Assembly (NCBI RefSeq): GCF_001757105.1
Contig: NZ_MDHN01000032.1
Location: 44,378-108,377, forward strand
Length of the DNA: 64,000 nucleotides
Reading direction: 5' to 3'
Origin: Alteromonas confluentis
GTDB lineage: Bacteria > Pseudomonadota > Gammaproteobacteria > Enterobacterales > Alteromonadaceae
Shown: in pieces, positions 33,959 through 42,405 of the stretch
Layout of the letters: each line of letters begins with the position of its first letter
Position numbering within the stretch: position 1 is the first letter of the stretch
Position numbers and translations under genes: made by a program
The notes under the pieces: model-generated
The model's database searches: none
Told to the model about the DNA's origin: nothing
What the model saw: the letters and a program-made list of their open reading frames with translations, nothing else

Positions 33959-35080
33959 GTGTTGGCAAGCGAAAATAACGACAACAACATTGATGTATTT
34001 GTGCAGAAATTACCTTCCCGAATAAAACTCTTTTGGTTCTGCCAGTTGAGCGGCTGGGCTGTTTACGCCCTGCTAACCGAAATCATGATAAAGCTCTCCG
34101 GCGACGAACCCTGGCGCATTCATTTACCCCATCTGGTGATGGATACGCTATGCGGTATCGCCATTACACTGGCGTTGCGTTGGCTGTACCGGCAGTCATC
34201 TGTTTCCCAGCATTATGTGGTAGCAAAGCACGTGGTGTTACTTCTGCTAGCTGCGCTGCTTTGGACGCAGTTCAAGTGGTATACCTTGCAGGCGCTGTTT
34301 GGCTCGTGGTGGGTGTCTATGACTTGGTTCGATTTTGGTACCTGGACGTCGGCGTCACTCACTATGCTGGCAACCTGGACAGCGGGCTACTACGGCATCA
34401 AAAATTACCTCACCAGTGTGGAAGAGCGGGAACGTGCCGACAAAGCGCTGCATCTGGCCAACGAGGCACAATTAAAAATGCTGCGCTATCAGCTTAACCC
34501 GCATTTTATGTTTAACAGCATCAATGCAATCTGCACGCTGATACTGAAAAATGAAAACACCCACGCGGTATCGATGCTGGAGCAGCTGTGCGATTTTCTG
34601 CGCTACAGTTTGTATACCGACCCCCTGTCGACCATTCCGGTGGCTGAGGAAATCGACATTCTGAATAATTATCTGGATATCGAAAAAGGCCGTTTTCAGT
34701 CGCGCTTACAGGTAAATATTCAGGCTGATAATGGTTGTCAGGATATTCTTATCCCCTCTCTTATCGTACAGCCGCTGGTGGAAAATGTGCTTAAACACGG
34801 CATGATCCCGAATCAGACTATCGTAATTAAGGTGAATTTTGAAAGCCAAAATCAGGGGTTATTAGTTACTGTAAAAGACAACGGCAAAGGCTTTACGGAA
34901 AATACTCCAATGATGACTACAGACAGTGAATCGGGTATTGGTCTGAGTAATTGTCGCCAGCGTTTGAAGCTTATCTATCATGGTGATGCGACACTGGATA
35001 CCGGCAATAACGCCGGGGGTGGGGCGTGGGTAAAAATCTGGCTACCGGTGAAAGAAGGAGCCCGCGATGCAGCCCATTAA
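33959..35080 (+). CDS. LytS/YehU-type sensor histidine kinase
   Basis: A 373-residue membrane kinase. Four hydrophobic segments (about 20-145) precede a His_kinase domain with the phosphoacceptor in LRYQLNPHFMFNSINAIC and an HATPase domain with VQPLVENVLKHG, DNGKGF and GIGLSNCRQRL. It starts at a GTG (33959). The 3' end overlaps the start of the response regulator by 14 bases, so they form a pair. There is no periplasmic sensor domain; signals are probably perceived in the membrane or via the receptor's activity. Confidence 0.9.
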   Translation: MLASENNDNNIDVFVQKLPSRIKLFWFCQLSGWAVYALLTEIMIKLSGDEPWRIHLPHLVMDTLCGIAITLALRWLYRQSSVSQHYVVAKHVVLLLLAALLWTQFKWYTLQALFGSWWVSMTWFDFGTWTSASLTMLATWTAGYYGIKNYLTSVEERERADKALHLANEAQLKMLRYQLNPHFMFNSINAICTLILKNENTHAVSMLEQLCDFLRYSLYTDPLSTIPVAEEIDILNNYLDIEKGRFQSRLQVNIQADNGCQDILIPSLIVQPLVENVLKHGMIPNQTIVIKVNFESQNQGLLVTVKDNGKGFTENTPMMTTDSESGIGLSNCRQRLKLIYHGDATLDTGNNAGGGAWVKIWLPVKEGARDAAH

Positions 35081-35891
35081 AACTCTGCTGGTGGATGATG
35101 AATTTAGTGCCATAGAAGGCCTGCGCATACGGCTTGCACAATTCCCGGCCATTGAGATTATTGGTGAAGCCACCAGTGTGAATGAAGCTCTGGCGTTTAT
35201 CAATAAGTGTATGCCAGACCTTATTTTCCTGGACATTGAGATGCCCGGCCAATCGGGCTTTGAATTGGTAAAAGCATTACAGCCGGAAACCTATCCCGCG
35301 ATTATCTTCGTTACCGCCTATCATCAACATGCAATTCGTGCGTTTGAAGTGAGGGCTGTGGATTACTTGCTAAAGCCTATAAAAATGGCGCGATTGCAGG
35401 AATCTGTCGCCCGGGTAGAAGAGAACATCGCACTGAAATCGTCAAAGGCCACTATGCTGGCAACCCGCGAGTCAATGAACTCGCCAACACTGGCTCACAA
35501 GGTGATGAATGATAGTTGTGCTGTGCCAACCGAAGGGTATTACGTCGACAAGGAAAAGCTGGTGATTCAGGATGGCCGTTCGCCGACTGCGTTGGTTCCG
35601 TTTACTGATGTGTTCTGGGTGGATGCAGCCGGTGATTACATGTGTGTACATACCTGCAGTGACACTTACGTGATGCGGGCACGGCTGAAGAATTTATTGC
35701 ACGACACACTGCCCGATGAGTTCGTACAAATTCACAAGTCCACCATTGTAAATCTGCGACACATTCAGCAACTGGAAGCTTTGCGTAACTCTGAATTTAA
35801 CGTGCAGCTGGCAAACGGCAAAATGCTCAAAGCCAGCCGCACGTACAGTAAAGAACTAAAGGCTGCAATACTGAATAAAAAACGTATTTAA
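35067..35891 (+). CDS. LytTR-family response regulator
   Basis: A 274-residue regulator with an N-terminal receiver (phosphoacceptor Asp56 in LIFLDIEMPG, Lys in YLLKPI) and a C-terminal LytTR DNA-binding domain (from about 165; FWVDAAGDYMCVHT, FVQIHKSTIVNLRHI). Cotranscribed with the sensor kinase. Given the neighbours it likely controls glucan uptake and digestion genes (inference). Confidence 0.92.
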   Translation: MQPIKTLLVDDEFSAIEGLRIRLAQFPAIEIIGEATSVNEALAFINKCMPDLIFLDIEMPGQSGFELVKALQPETYPAIIFVTAYHQHAIRAFEVRAVDYLLKPIKMARLQESVARVEENIALKSSKATMLATRESMNSPTLAHKVMNDSCAVPTEGYYVDKEKLVIQDGRSPTALVPFTDVFWVDAAGDYMCVHTCSDTYVMRARLKNLLHDTLPDEFVQIHKSTIVNLRHIQQLEALRNSEFNVQLANGKMLKASRTYSKELKAAILNKKRI

Positions 35892-35954
35892 AACCGAAAC
35901 AGCATAACCATATCAGTGAGTCTCATTAATTAGTTCATAAACTAATTATAATAG

Positions 35955-37301
35955 TTACATCGTAACAAACTCTTCCGCGCTGGTGGGGTGAATGGCAATA
36001 CAGCTGTCGAAGTCCGCCTTGGTTGCACCCATCTTCATCGCCACGGCAAAGCCCTGCAGAATTTCATCCATACCCATTCCAATACCATGCAGGCCAACAA
36101 CACGCTCATCGTCACCGGCACAAATCAGCTTCATCTTGGTGGCCTGACGGTGCTTGGTCACAGCCGTATACATGGCGGCAAACGATGAGGTGTATACCTT
36201 CAGGTTTTCTTTACCGTAGGCTTCTTCTGCTTCCGGTTCTGTCATGCCCACGGTACCGATAGGAGGGTGACTGAATACCACGGTGGGAATAAGATTGTAA
36301 TCCAGGTGCGCGTCGCTCTGACCATTGAACAGCCGTTCACTCAGCAAACGCCCGGCCTTGATGGCAACAGGGGTCAGCTCTGCATGGCCGGTAACGTCGC
36401 CCACACAGTAAACACCATCTACGGTAGTGTTCTGGAATTTATCTACTTTGATAAAGCCTTTTTCGTCGGTGTCGATGCCGGTGTTTTCCAACGCCAGCTT
36501 GTCGCTGGAAGGTACTCGGCCGATGGCCCAAATAAGCACATCGGTTTCGATGACTTCACCGGTAGAAAGGGTCACTTTAAGCGAGTCGTCATCCTGTTTT
36601 TCCACCTTTTCAATTTCTGAAAATTTGTGCAGGGCAGGGCCTTCGCTGTCGATAATTTCTGTTAGCGTTTCAGCAATCATGGGGTCGAAATGACGAAGCG
36701 GTTGACCGTGACGGATCACCAAATCGGTTTTTGTGCCCAGTGAATGCAGTACGCCCGCCAGTTCCACGCCGATGTAGCCAGCACCTACGACCACCGCCCG
36801 TTTGGGCTGTGTTTGCAAAGCAAAGAAGCCGTCGGAGTCGATACCTAGTTCTGCCCCGGGAATGTCCGGGAAGCGAGGACGACCACCAACTGCAATGGTG
36901 ATATGTTCTGCTGTGTACTGTTTGCCGTCTACTTCAACGGTTTTGTTATCAACAAAGCGGGCAAAGCCTTTGATAACGGTAATGTCGTTGGCGCCAAGCA
37001 CGCGATCGTAGGAAGCATGGATGCGCTCAATGTACGCCTGACGGTTTGCCACCATCACTTCCCAACTGTAGTTATTAACGGTGACATCAAAGCCATAGTC
37101 AGGGCCGTACTTGTGAATGGCTTCCGCCACATTCGCACCGAACCACATGGCTTTTTTCGGAACGCAGCCTACGTTCACGCAGGTACCGCCAATGTCAGCC
37201 CCTTCTATAAGTGCGACTTTCTTGCCGTGTTTGGCTGCCCGGTTGGCCGATGCGATTCCGCCGCTACCGCCACCGATACAGATATAATCAAAGGTTTCCA
37301 T
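35955..37301 (-). CDS. gor: Glutathione reductase
   Basis: An NADPH-dependent flavoprotein disulfide reductase of 448 residues. It has the FAD motif [14 protein letters not shown], the redox pair Cys41/Cys46 (GGTCVNVGC), the NADPH motif [19 protein letters not shown] with basic residues in [12 protein letters not shown] that favour NADPH, a GDVTG FAD segment, and the C-terminal HPTSAEE with the catalytic His. The length and residues match gor rather than lipoamide dehydrogenase or trypanothione reductase. Confidence 0.95.
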   Translation of the reverse strand: METFDYICIGGGSGGIASANRAAKHGKKVALIEGADIGGTCVNVGCVPKKAMWFGANVAEAIHKYGPDYGFDVTVNNYSWEVMVANRQAYIERIHASYDRVLGANDITVIKGFARFVDNKTVEVDGKQYTAEHITIAVGGRPRFPDIPGAELGIDSDGFFALQTQPKRAVVVGAGYIGVELAGVLHSLGTKTDLVIRHGQPLRHFDPMIAETLTEIIDSEGPALHKFSEIEKVEKQDDDSLKVTLSTGEVIETDVLIWAIGRVPSSDKLALENTGIDTDEKGFIKVDKFQNTTVDGVYCVGDVTGHAELTPVAIKAGRLLSERLFNGQSDAHLDYNLIPTVVFSHPPIGTVGMTEPEAEEAYGKENLKVYTSSFAAMYTAVTKHRQATKMKLICAGDDERVVGLHGIGMGMDEILQGFAVAMKMGATKADFDSCIAIHPTSAEEFVTM

Positions 37302-37439
37302 AATTATTTTGCCTGATTTGGGTTTATGGTTATTCTTGCATGAAACTTTTCTTCGCTCAAAACGCGGCGACTGTCTACACTACGAAGTAACAACAAATAA
37401 AGCCTAGTTGGATTTTAGCCGTAACGCCCAGGACAGCAT

Positions 37440-38741
37440 ATGAACGATAATTTGCAGATCCATCTACTCAGACAGCAGATAGGAGACACAATCTGCGCAG
37501 CGCCCTCGCTCCATAAGTTACTCGATAGCTACGTAGAACATCTGCTAAATTATTTTCAGGCCGGTTGCGGCTTTTACACGCCATTCTGGTATGAAGAGTT
37601 GTCTCTGGTGTCATCGCTCCGTGTTTATCGTGATGATAACTGGCAAGCCAGTGAAGAGCGGGTAGACAAATTATGCGTGCAGGCTAATCAGGCATACGAA
37701 GCCGATCCTTCCCGTTATTTTCTGTATTCCAGCAATGAAGAGCCGTTTGTTTGTATTCGTTTGCAGGATCAGGGGCACCCTGAAACCTGGCTGATTTTTG
37801 GATTGGATGCGCCACTTGATGAAACCACACTTAAAGATGTCAGTAGCATTGTGCCTTGGTTGCAAAATGGAGTAACCCAATGTCGGCAGGGCGTGTTGCT
37901 AAATAGCGCGCAAACCCGCATTGAAGAAATGACCCGCGGTATGGCAGAAACCATGTCGCAGCTCGTTCAGGCTGAGAAGATGTCTGAATTAGGTAAACTT
38001 ACGGCTGGTATTGCCCATGAAGTGAATAATCCTATCGGTTTTATCCGTTCGAATCTTGAAACCCTGGTAGATTACGTCGATACCTTTGACAGCTTGTTCA
38101 AGGAACTGAAATCCTCTGCGAAAACTAACGAAGAATGGGGTAATCTGATAACGGAGATCGTGGAAAAATTCGACCTCGATTTTCTCATCGAAGATGCTCA
38201 TGAGATTGTGAACAGCAATGTAACGGGCATCGACCGTATTCGCGATATCGTTTCCGATTTATATGCATTCTCGCGCAAAGGTAACGGTACGCTGCTGCCG
38301 ATAACTCTTACCGACGTGGTGGAGCGTTGTGTAAAACTCACTAAAACTCGCTTTGACAACAATCACCAGGTGGTGGTGAATTGCCGAACCGACAGACCCT
38401 TTTGCGTGGGGGATGCTTCTCAGCTTGAGCAGGTGGTGATGAACATGATGATCAATGCTGCTCATGCGATGCCCACCGGCGGTACGCTCACCATTGATAT
38501 TAGTAGTACTGCAAACCGGCTGTTACTGAAATTTAAAGACACTGGGTTGGGAATGGATAAGGTAACGCAGCAGAAAATCTTTTTGCCGTTTTTTACCACT
38601 AAGCCAACCGGTGAAGGCACCGGACTGGGCTTATCGATTTCTGCGGGCATTTTGCAAACCCATAATGCAACGGTTACCGTGGAAAGCGAAATCAATCAAG
38701 GCACCGAGTTTGTTATTAGTTTCCCGCTTTACGTGGAATAA
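37440..38741 (+). CDS. Soluble sensor histidine kinase
   Basis: A 433-residue cytoplasmic kinase with no membrane segment. An N-terminal domain of about 160 residues of unknown type (GAF-like in position) is followed by an H-box LGKLTAGIAHEVNNPIGFIR with His193, and an ATPase domain with NMMINAAHAM, DTGLGM and GEGTGLGLSISAGI. It converges with the response regulator gene at 38760 with only 18 bases between. It resembles the kinase at 40161-41111 in its H-box and helical insert. Confidence 0.9.
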   Translation: MNDNLQIHLLRQQIGDTICAAPSLHKLLDSYVEHLLNYFQAGCGFYTPFWYEELSLVSSLRVYRDDNWQASEERVDKLCVQANQAYEADPSRYFLYSSNEEPFVCIRLQDQGHPETWLIFGLDAPLDETTLKDVSSIVPWLQNGVTQCRQGVLLNSAQTRIEEMTRGMAETMSQLVQAEKMSELGKLTAGIAHEVNNPIGFIRSNLETLVDYVDTFDSLFKELKSSAKTNEEWGNLITEIVEKFDLDFLIEDAHEIVNSNVTGIDRIRDIVSDLYAFSRKGNGTLLPITLTDVVERCVKLTKTRFDNNHQVVVNCRTDRPFCVGDASQLEQVVMNMMINAAHAMPTGGTLTIDISSTANRLLLKFKDTGLGMDKVTQQKIFLPFFTTKPTGEGTGLGLSISAGILQTHNATVTVESEINQGTEFVISFPLYVE

Positions 38742-38759
38742 GTTGTCAGCACGCTAAAA

Positions 38760-40103
38760 CTACAACGTTTCTTCTTCCGCTTCCGACGACTCGGTTTCTT
38801 CAGGAAGAGACTCTGGTTGTTGAGGCTTCACGGTGATTTCAAAGTGCTTGCCATGATCTTCTTCATACGAACGCATTTTGGCGATGGTTGAATCGGTAAA
38901 TACGTGGCCTTCTGGCAGTATTAAAATATGGCTATCGTTATACAGGTTTGCCGCCAGTACCATGCCGGGTTCAAGATCGTTAGCACTTAGCATGTTGTCG
39001 ATATGCTTCGGCATACCAATTTCCGGCGATTCCAGCAGCACATCCAGAAACGTCGCATCATAGCGGGTATTGCGATGCTTCTTCAGTTCCTGTTTCGCTT
39101 CGTTTGGCGTCATGTGCTTTTCAGTGAGTCTGCCGGTAACACAACGCCAATAGTCACGACTAATCGCCAAAATACGCGCGCCCACGGGAATTTCCTTCGC
39201 CACTTTGTTATAAAGGCCTGAGCCGTTGTAATGCTCAAACTGGAACTCAAGAATGTCCGAAATTGGCTGCATGTGCTGAGCCGGGGCGAGTATGGTTGCT
39301 GCCTGCCGGGTTTGCGTGAGAAAGTTCTTCTGCTGCTCATAATTCATTTTACTGAACGGCGTGGCATAATCGGCAGGTTTTAGCCCCAGGCAACCCAGTT
39401 CGCCTATCAGGCACGCATAGCGCACAAGTTTGATTTCTTCTGGCGGTAACCCTGAACGCTTGGCCAGAAGCGTGGCCAATTCACTAACCTCAATGGCAAA
39501 CTTACCGTCGATATCCGGGTTAATACTGATAACGTTAAACAGCACCTGTTCAATTGCCAGGTTGTGTTTCTCGATGCGCTGTAAAGCCAGCTTTATTTGC
39601 TTGGTACGTTTAACCACCGTTTGCTCAAGATGACTATTAATGTCTTTCAGTTTCTTGTTTTGTAGGCGCGTTAATTTTTGCAAACGGGCATTTTCGTCTT
39701 TCAACTTAACCCGCTCGAGACCTTCCTCGAGGGTGTTCATGAGCTCCTGGTTATCCCAGGGTTTTTGCAGATAACGATGGATCTTGCCCTGGTTCACCGC
39801 TTTTATGGTTGAATCGATATCAGCGAAACCCGTTAACACGACACGGAATGTCTCGGGGTAGAGCTTGGCGACTTGTTCAAGCAGTTCAGCGCCAGACATG
39901 TGAGGCATCTTCATGTCAGAAACCACAACATGCACCGTATTGCTTTCTAGCAGTTCGAGGGCTTTCTTGCCGCTGTCTGCCAGCAGCATATTAATATTCA
40001 TTTTGAACAGAGCACGCTTCAGCGCACGAAGAATATTCGGCTCATCATCGACGAACAATATCGTATATTTCTTTTCTTCCTGCTTAGGTGCTGGCTCGCT
40101 CAT
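38760..40103 (-). CDS. Response regulator with degenerate HD-GYP domain
   Basis: A 447-residue RpfG-like protein. The ATG at 40103 with AGGAG upstream is preferred to the longer frame. The receiver carries Asp63 (VVSDMKMPHMSG) and Lys in LQKPW. A coiled-coil linker (about 135-195) leads to an HD-GYP-like domain whose metal and signature residues are replaced: LIGELGCLG where active proteins have LHDIGKIG, and HYNGSGLYNK for WDGSGYPxG. It is therefore probably an inactive cyclic-di-GMP phosphodiesterase acting by protein contacts. Last gene of a leftward four-gene signalling operon. Confidence 0.82.
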   Translation of the reverse strand: MSEPAPKQEEKKYTILFVDDEPNILRALKRALFKMNINMLLADSGKKALELLESNTVHVVVSDMKMPHMSGAELLEQVAKLYPETFRVVLTGFADIDSTIKAVNQGKIHRYLQKPWDNQELMNTLEEGLERVKLKDENARLQKLTRLQNKKLKDINSHLEQTVVKRTKQIKLALQRIEKHNLAIEQVLFNVISINPDIDGKFAIEVSELATLLAKRSGLPPEEIKLVRYACLIGELGCLGLKPADYATPFSKMNYEQQKNFLTQTRQAATILAPAQHMQPISDILEFQFEHYNGSGLYNKVAKEIPVGARILAISRDYWRCVTGRLTEKHMTPNEAKQELKKHRNTRYDATFLDVLLESPEIGMPKHIDNMLSANDLEPGMVLAANLYNDSHILILPEGHVFTDSTIAKMRSYEEDHGKHFEITVKPQQPESLPEETESSEAEEETL

Positions 40104-40160
40104 AAATTCTCCTGATACCTCGTTCCGATTCGTTGGCGTTCGCCTTCGCAACGAAGTAGG

Positions 40161-41111
40161 TTATCCCTGATCTGACGCACTGGTTTCATCACCGTCGTCC
40201 TCAGGGCCGGTGGTTGGCAGCACCAGCGTAAAGGTACTCCCTACGCCTTCTTTACTGATCACCTTAAGGCTTCCGCCGTGTTCTTCCGCAATACCGAACG
40301 AAATTGAAAGCCCTAAACCCGTACCCTGGCCCTCTGGCTTGGTCGTAAAAAACGGGTGGAACAGTTTGTCCAGGTGTTCCTGTTTAATGCCACAACCTGA
40401 GTCCGTTACACTGATGTGCACGAATTCGTCTTCCAGCCAGGATTTAACAATTATCTGGCCTTGTTTTCCTGTTGCTTCGATGGCCTGGCCCGCGTTAATC
40501 AGTAGGTTGGTAAAAATCTGCGTGATTTTTCCAACATTGATATAAACCCGCGGCACCTCGCCGAAACGCGTTTCTTGCTGACAAATATATTTCAGCTTAT
40601 TGTTCACCATACTCAAGGTGGTTTGCATGCATTGGTTAATGTCAAACCACTGTCTGTCATCAGAATCAATGCGGGAGAAAAGCCGCAGACCTTTCACAAT
40701 TTCACTAACCCGAATCAATCCCTCTGCCGACTCTTCCACCAGCGATAAAATGTCTTCATTAATAAATTCTATATCGTGTTCTTCAATGGCGGCTTTGAGT
40801 TTTACTTTTTTTGCTTCCAAATCTGATTTGTCATCGCACTGGGTGCACTCCAGCATTTGGCCCATAACCATTTGATAGGTGCTGATGTAGTCGGCGAGTG
40901 TTGCCATGTTGCTGGAAACAAATCCAACCGGATTATTAATTTCATGCGCAACACCAGCAGCAAGTTGACCCACTGAAGCCATTTTCTCAGCTTGCAGAAG
41001 CTGGCGCTGGGTGTCTTGAAGATCTTTCTTCAGGCTGTCGACAAGCCTGTTCTTCTTTTCAAGCTCAAGCTGCAACGCGTCAATGTTATGGTTTACATCT
41101 CGTTCAGTCAT
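40161..41111 (-). CDS. Soluble sensor histidine kinase with N-terminal coiled coil
   Basis: A 316-residue kinase lacking a membrane or PAS-like sensor: a coiled coil (about 10-45) leads directly to the H-box VGQLAAGVAHEINNPVGFVS (His56), then an ATPase domain with NLLINAGQAIEA, DSGCGI and GQGTGLGLSISFGI. It likely depends on a partner for signal input. It lies between a small exported protein gene and the HD-GYP-like regulator on the same strand. Confidence 0.9.
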   Translation of the reverse strand: MTERDVNHNIDALQLELEKKNRLVDSLKKDLQDTQRQLLQAEKMASVGQLAAGVAHEINNPVGFVSSNMATLADYISTYQMVMGQMLECTQCDDKSDLEAKKVKLKAAIEEHDIEFINEDILSLVEESAEGLIRVSEIVKGLRLFSRIDSDDRQWFDINQCMQTTLSMVNNKLKYICQQETRFGEVPRVYINVGKITQIFTNLLINAGQAIEATGKQGQIIVKSWLEDEFVHISVTDSGCGIKQEHLDKLFHPFFTTKPEGQGTGLGLSISFGIAEEHGGSLKVISKEGVGSTFTLVLPTTGPEDDGDETSASDQG

Positions 41112-41112
41112 G

Positions 41113-41457
41113 TTAGCCCGTACTACACAAATTGTTCAGATACATAGCATGCAGACTTTTGGCGTCTGGCTGTCGCTCCCGATGTACCGGAATATTGGAT
41201 GAAAAGAAGGCTGCTAGCTGCCCAAAGGCCAGCATTGAGTCATTATTGAAATTGCTAACTACAGCCATACCGTTCCCGGAATTCCGCCAACAATCATAAA
41301 AATAGACGCTATTCCCTAATTTATGTAGTTTTGGAAGGCAAACCGTCGTTAAATTATTCTCAGCAAGAGGTTCATCGGCCAGAACGGCGCACGTCATCAA
41401 CACAAAAACGACGGCACCGACCACCGGTGAATGCCAGAAAAAAATGCGTTTAACCAT
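41113..41457 (-). CDS. Small exported protein in a signalling operon
   Basis: A 114-residue protein with a signal peptide (MVKRIFFWHSPVVGAVVFVLMTCAVLADE split near residue 28) and a mature domain with two or three Cys. There is no recognisable family. It ends one base before the kinase gene and starts 27 bases after the HTH-receiver gene, so it is embedded in the operon and may be a periplasmic signal component (inference). Confidence 0.65.
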   Translation of the reverse strand: MVKRIFFWHSPVVGAVVFVLMTCAVLADEPLAENNLTTVCLPKLHKLGNSVYFYDCWRNSGNGMAVVSNFNNDSMLAFGQLAAFFSSNIPVHRERQPDAKSLHAMYLNNLCSTG

Positions 41458-41484
41458 TTTCTGTCTCCTGCTGGTAGGTGCTAC

Positions 41485-42045
41485 TCAGGGCGTCATAAAT
41501 TTATCAAACAATTCGGTAAGATCATGGTTTGAAAATGGTTTTGATAAAACCGCATCTGCACCGAGATCCAATGCGCGTTCAAGGCTGGTGTCATCAAGCG
41601 CTGAAATAACGACAATCTTCATACGCTTGTATCGTGCTTGTTCGCGGGTGAACTGAATAACACTGTAACCGTCCATGCCGGGCATACTCAGATCCAGTGT
41701 CATTAGGCGAGGGTTGTGCTGACTAAGCATAACACCGGCCTGGAAACCGCCCGTTGCTATCATGGTGTCGTATCCGGCGCGTCTGGCTACCCGTTGAATG
41801 GATTTTGCTACCGGCAACTCATCGTCCACAATCAAAATGCCCGGGGTCGCTTCGCCTTGAAGCTGCGCGGGAATAGGCATGTTGTGCTGTTCGAGAAATT
41901 CAATGAAATCGTCTATCAGCACCCGGTTGTTGCCTCTACCTGGCAGTTTGAAGCCTTTTAATTTTCCACTCTCGATCCATCTGATGACAGTTCGGAGGTT
42001 AACGTCGCAGTAGGATGCGATCTCCCCAGACGTGAGCGTTTTCAT
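41485..42045 (-). CDS. Response regulator with N-terminal excisionase-like HTH
   Basis: A 186-residue regulator with an unusual order: a small MerR/excisionase-type HTH at residues 1-57 (TSGEIASYCDVNLRTVIRWI, then GKLKGFKLPGRGNNRV) followed by a receiver (about 68-186) with Asp75/Asp74, phosphoacceptor Asp118 (LMTLDLSMPGMDG) and Lys in VLSKPF. Most DNA-binding response regulators have the receiver first. First gene of the leftward operon and probably its regulator. Confidence 0.88.
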   Translation of the reverse strand: MKTLTSGEIASYCDVNLRTVIRWIESGKLKGFKLPGRGNNRVLIDDFIEFLEQHNMPIPAQLQGEATPGILIVDDELPVAKSIQRVARRAGYDTMIATGGFQAGVMLSQHNPRLMTLDLSMPGMDGYSVIQFTREQARYKRMKIVVISALDDTSLERALDLGADAVLSKPFSNHDLTELFDKFMTP

Positions 42046-42405
42046 GTTTGGTGCTCCATAGCGGTGCTTATAAAATGTACGACTGAGTTATAGCACTGAA
42101 AATACAGGGTGACAATAAAGACTAAAGTATATGATGTGACAAATGCGACATTTTGATTTGCGCGAATATTTTTAAGTTACTAATATTTATAAATTTTTTA
42201 TTTTTAAAACATAAGCTTCAAGACATGAGTAGGGAAAATTATATCAATTTATAACTGAGTACTAATCCCCATTCAGCCAAAACTTCATCGGAAACTATAA
42301 TCAGACAAAGGGTCAATTATGTTGAAAAAACCAACAATATTGCCTGCATTGCGCACTTAGTTTTATCAGTGTCTAACATTCTGGCTCCGGGCTGTGAGGA
42401 AAATC
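42046..42405. other. AT-rich divergent gap between the signalling operon and the EAL gene
   Basis: About 360 bases without a gene. The middle (about 42165-42215) is very AT-rich, and the region must contain promoters for both directions. No confident operator, terminator or RNA was identified. Confidence 0.5.
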
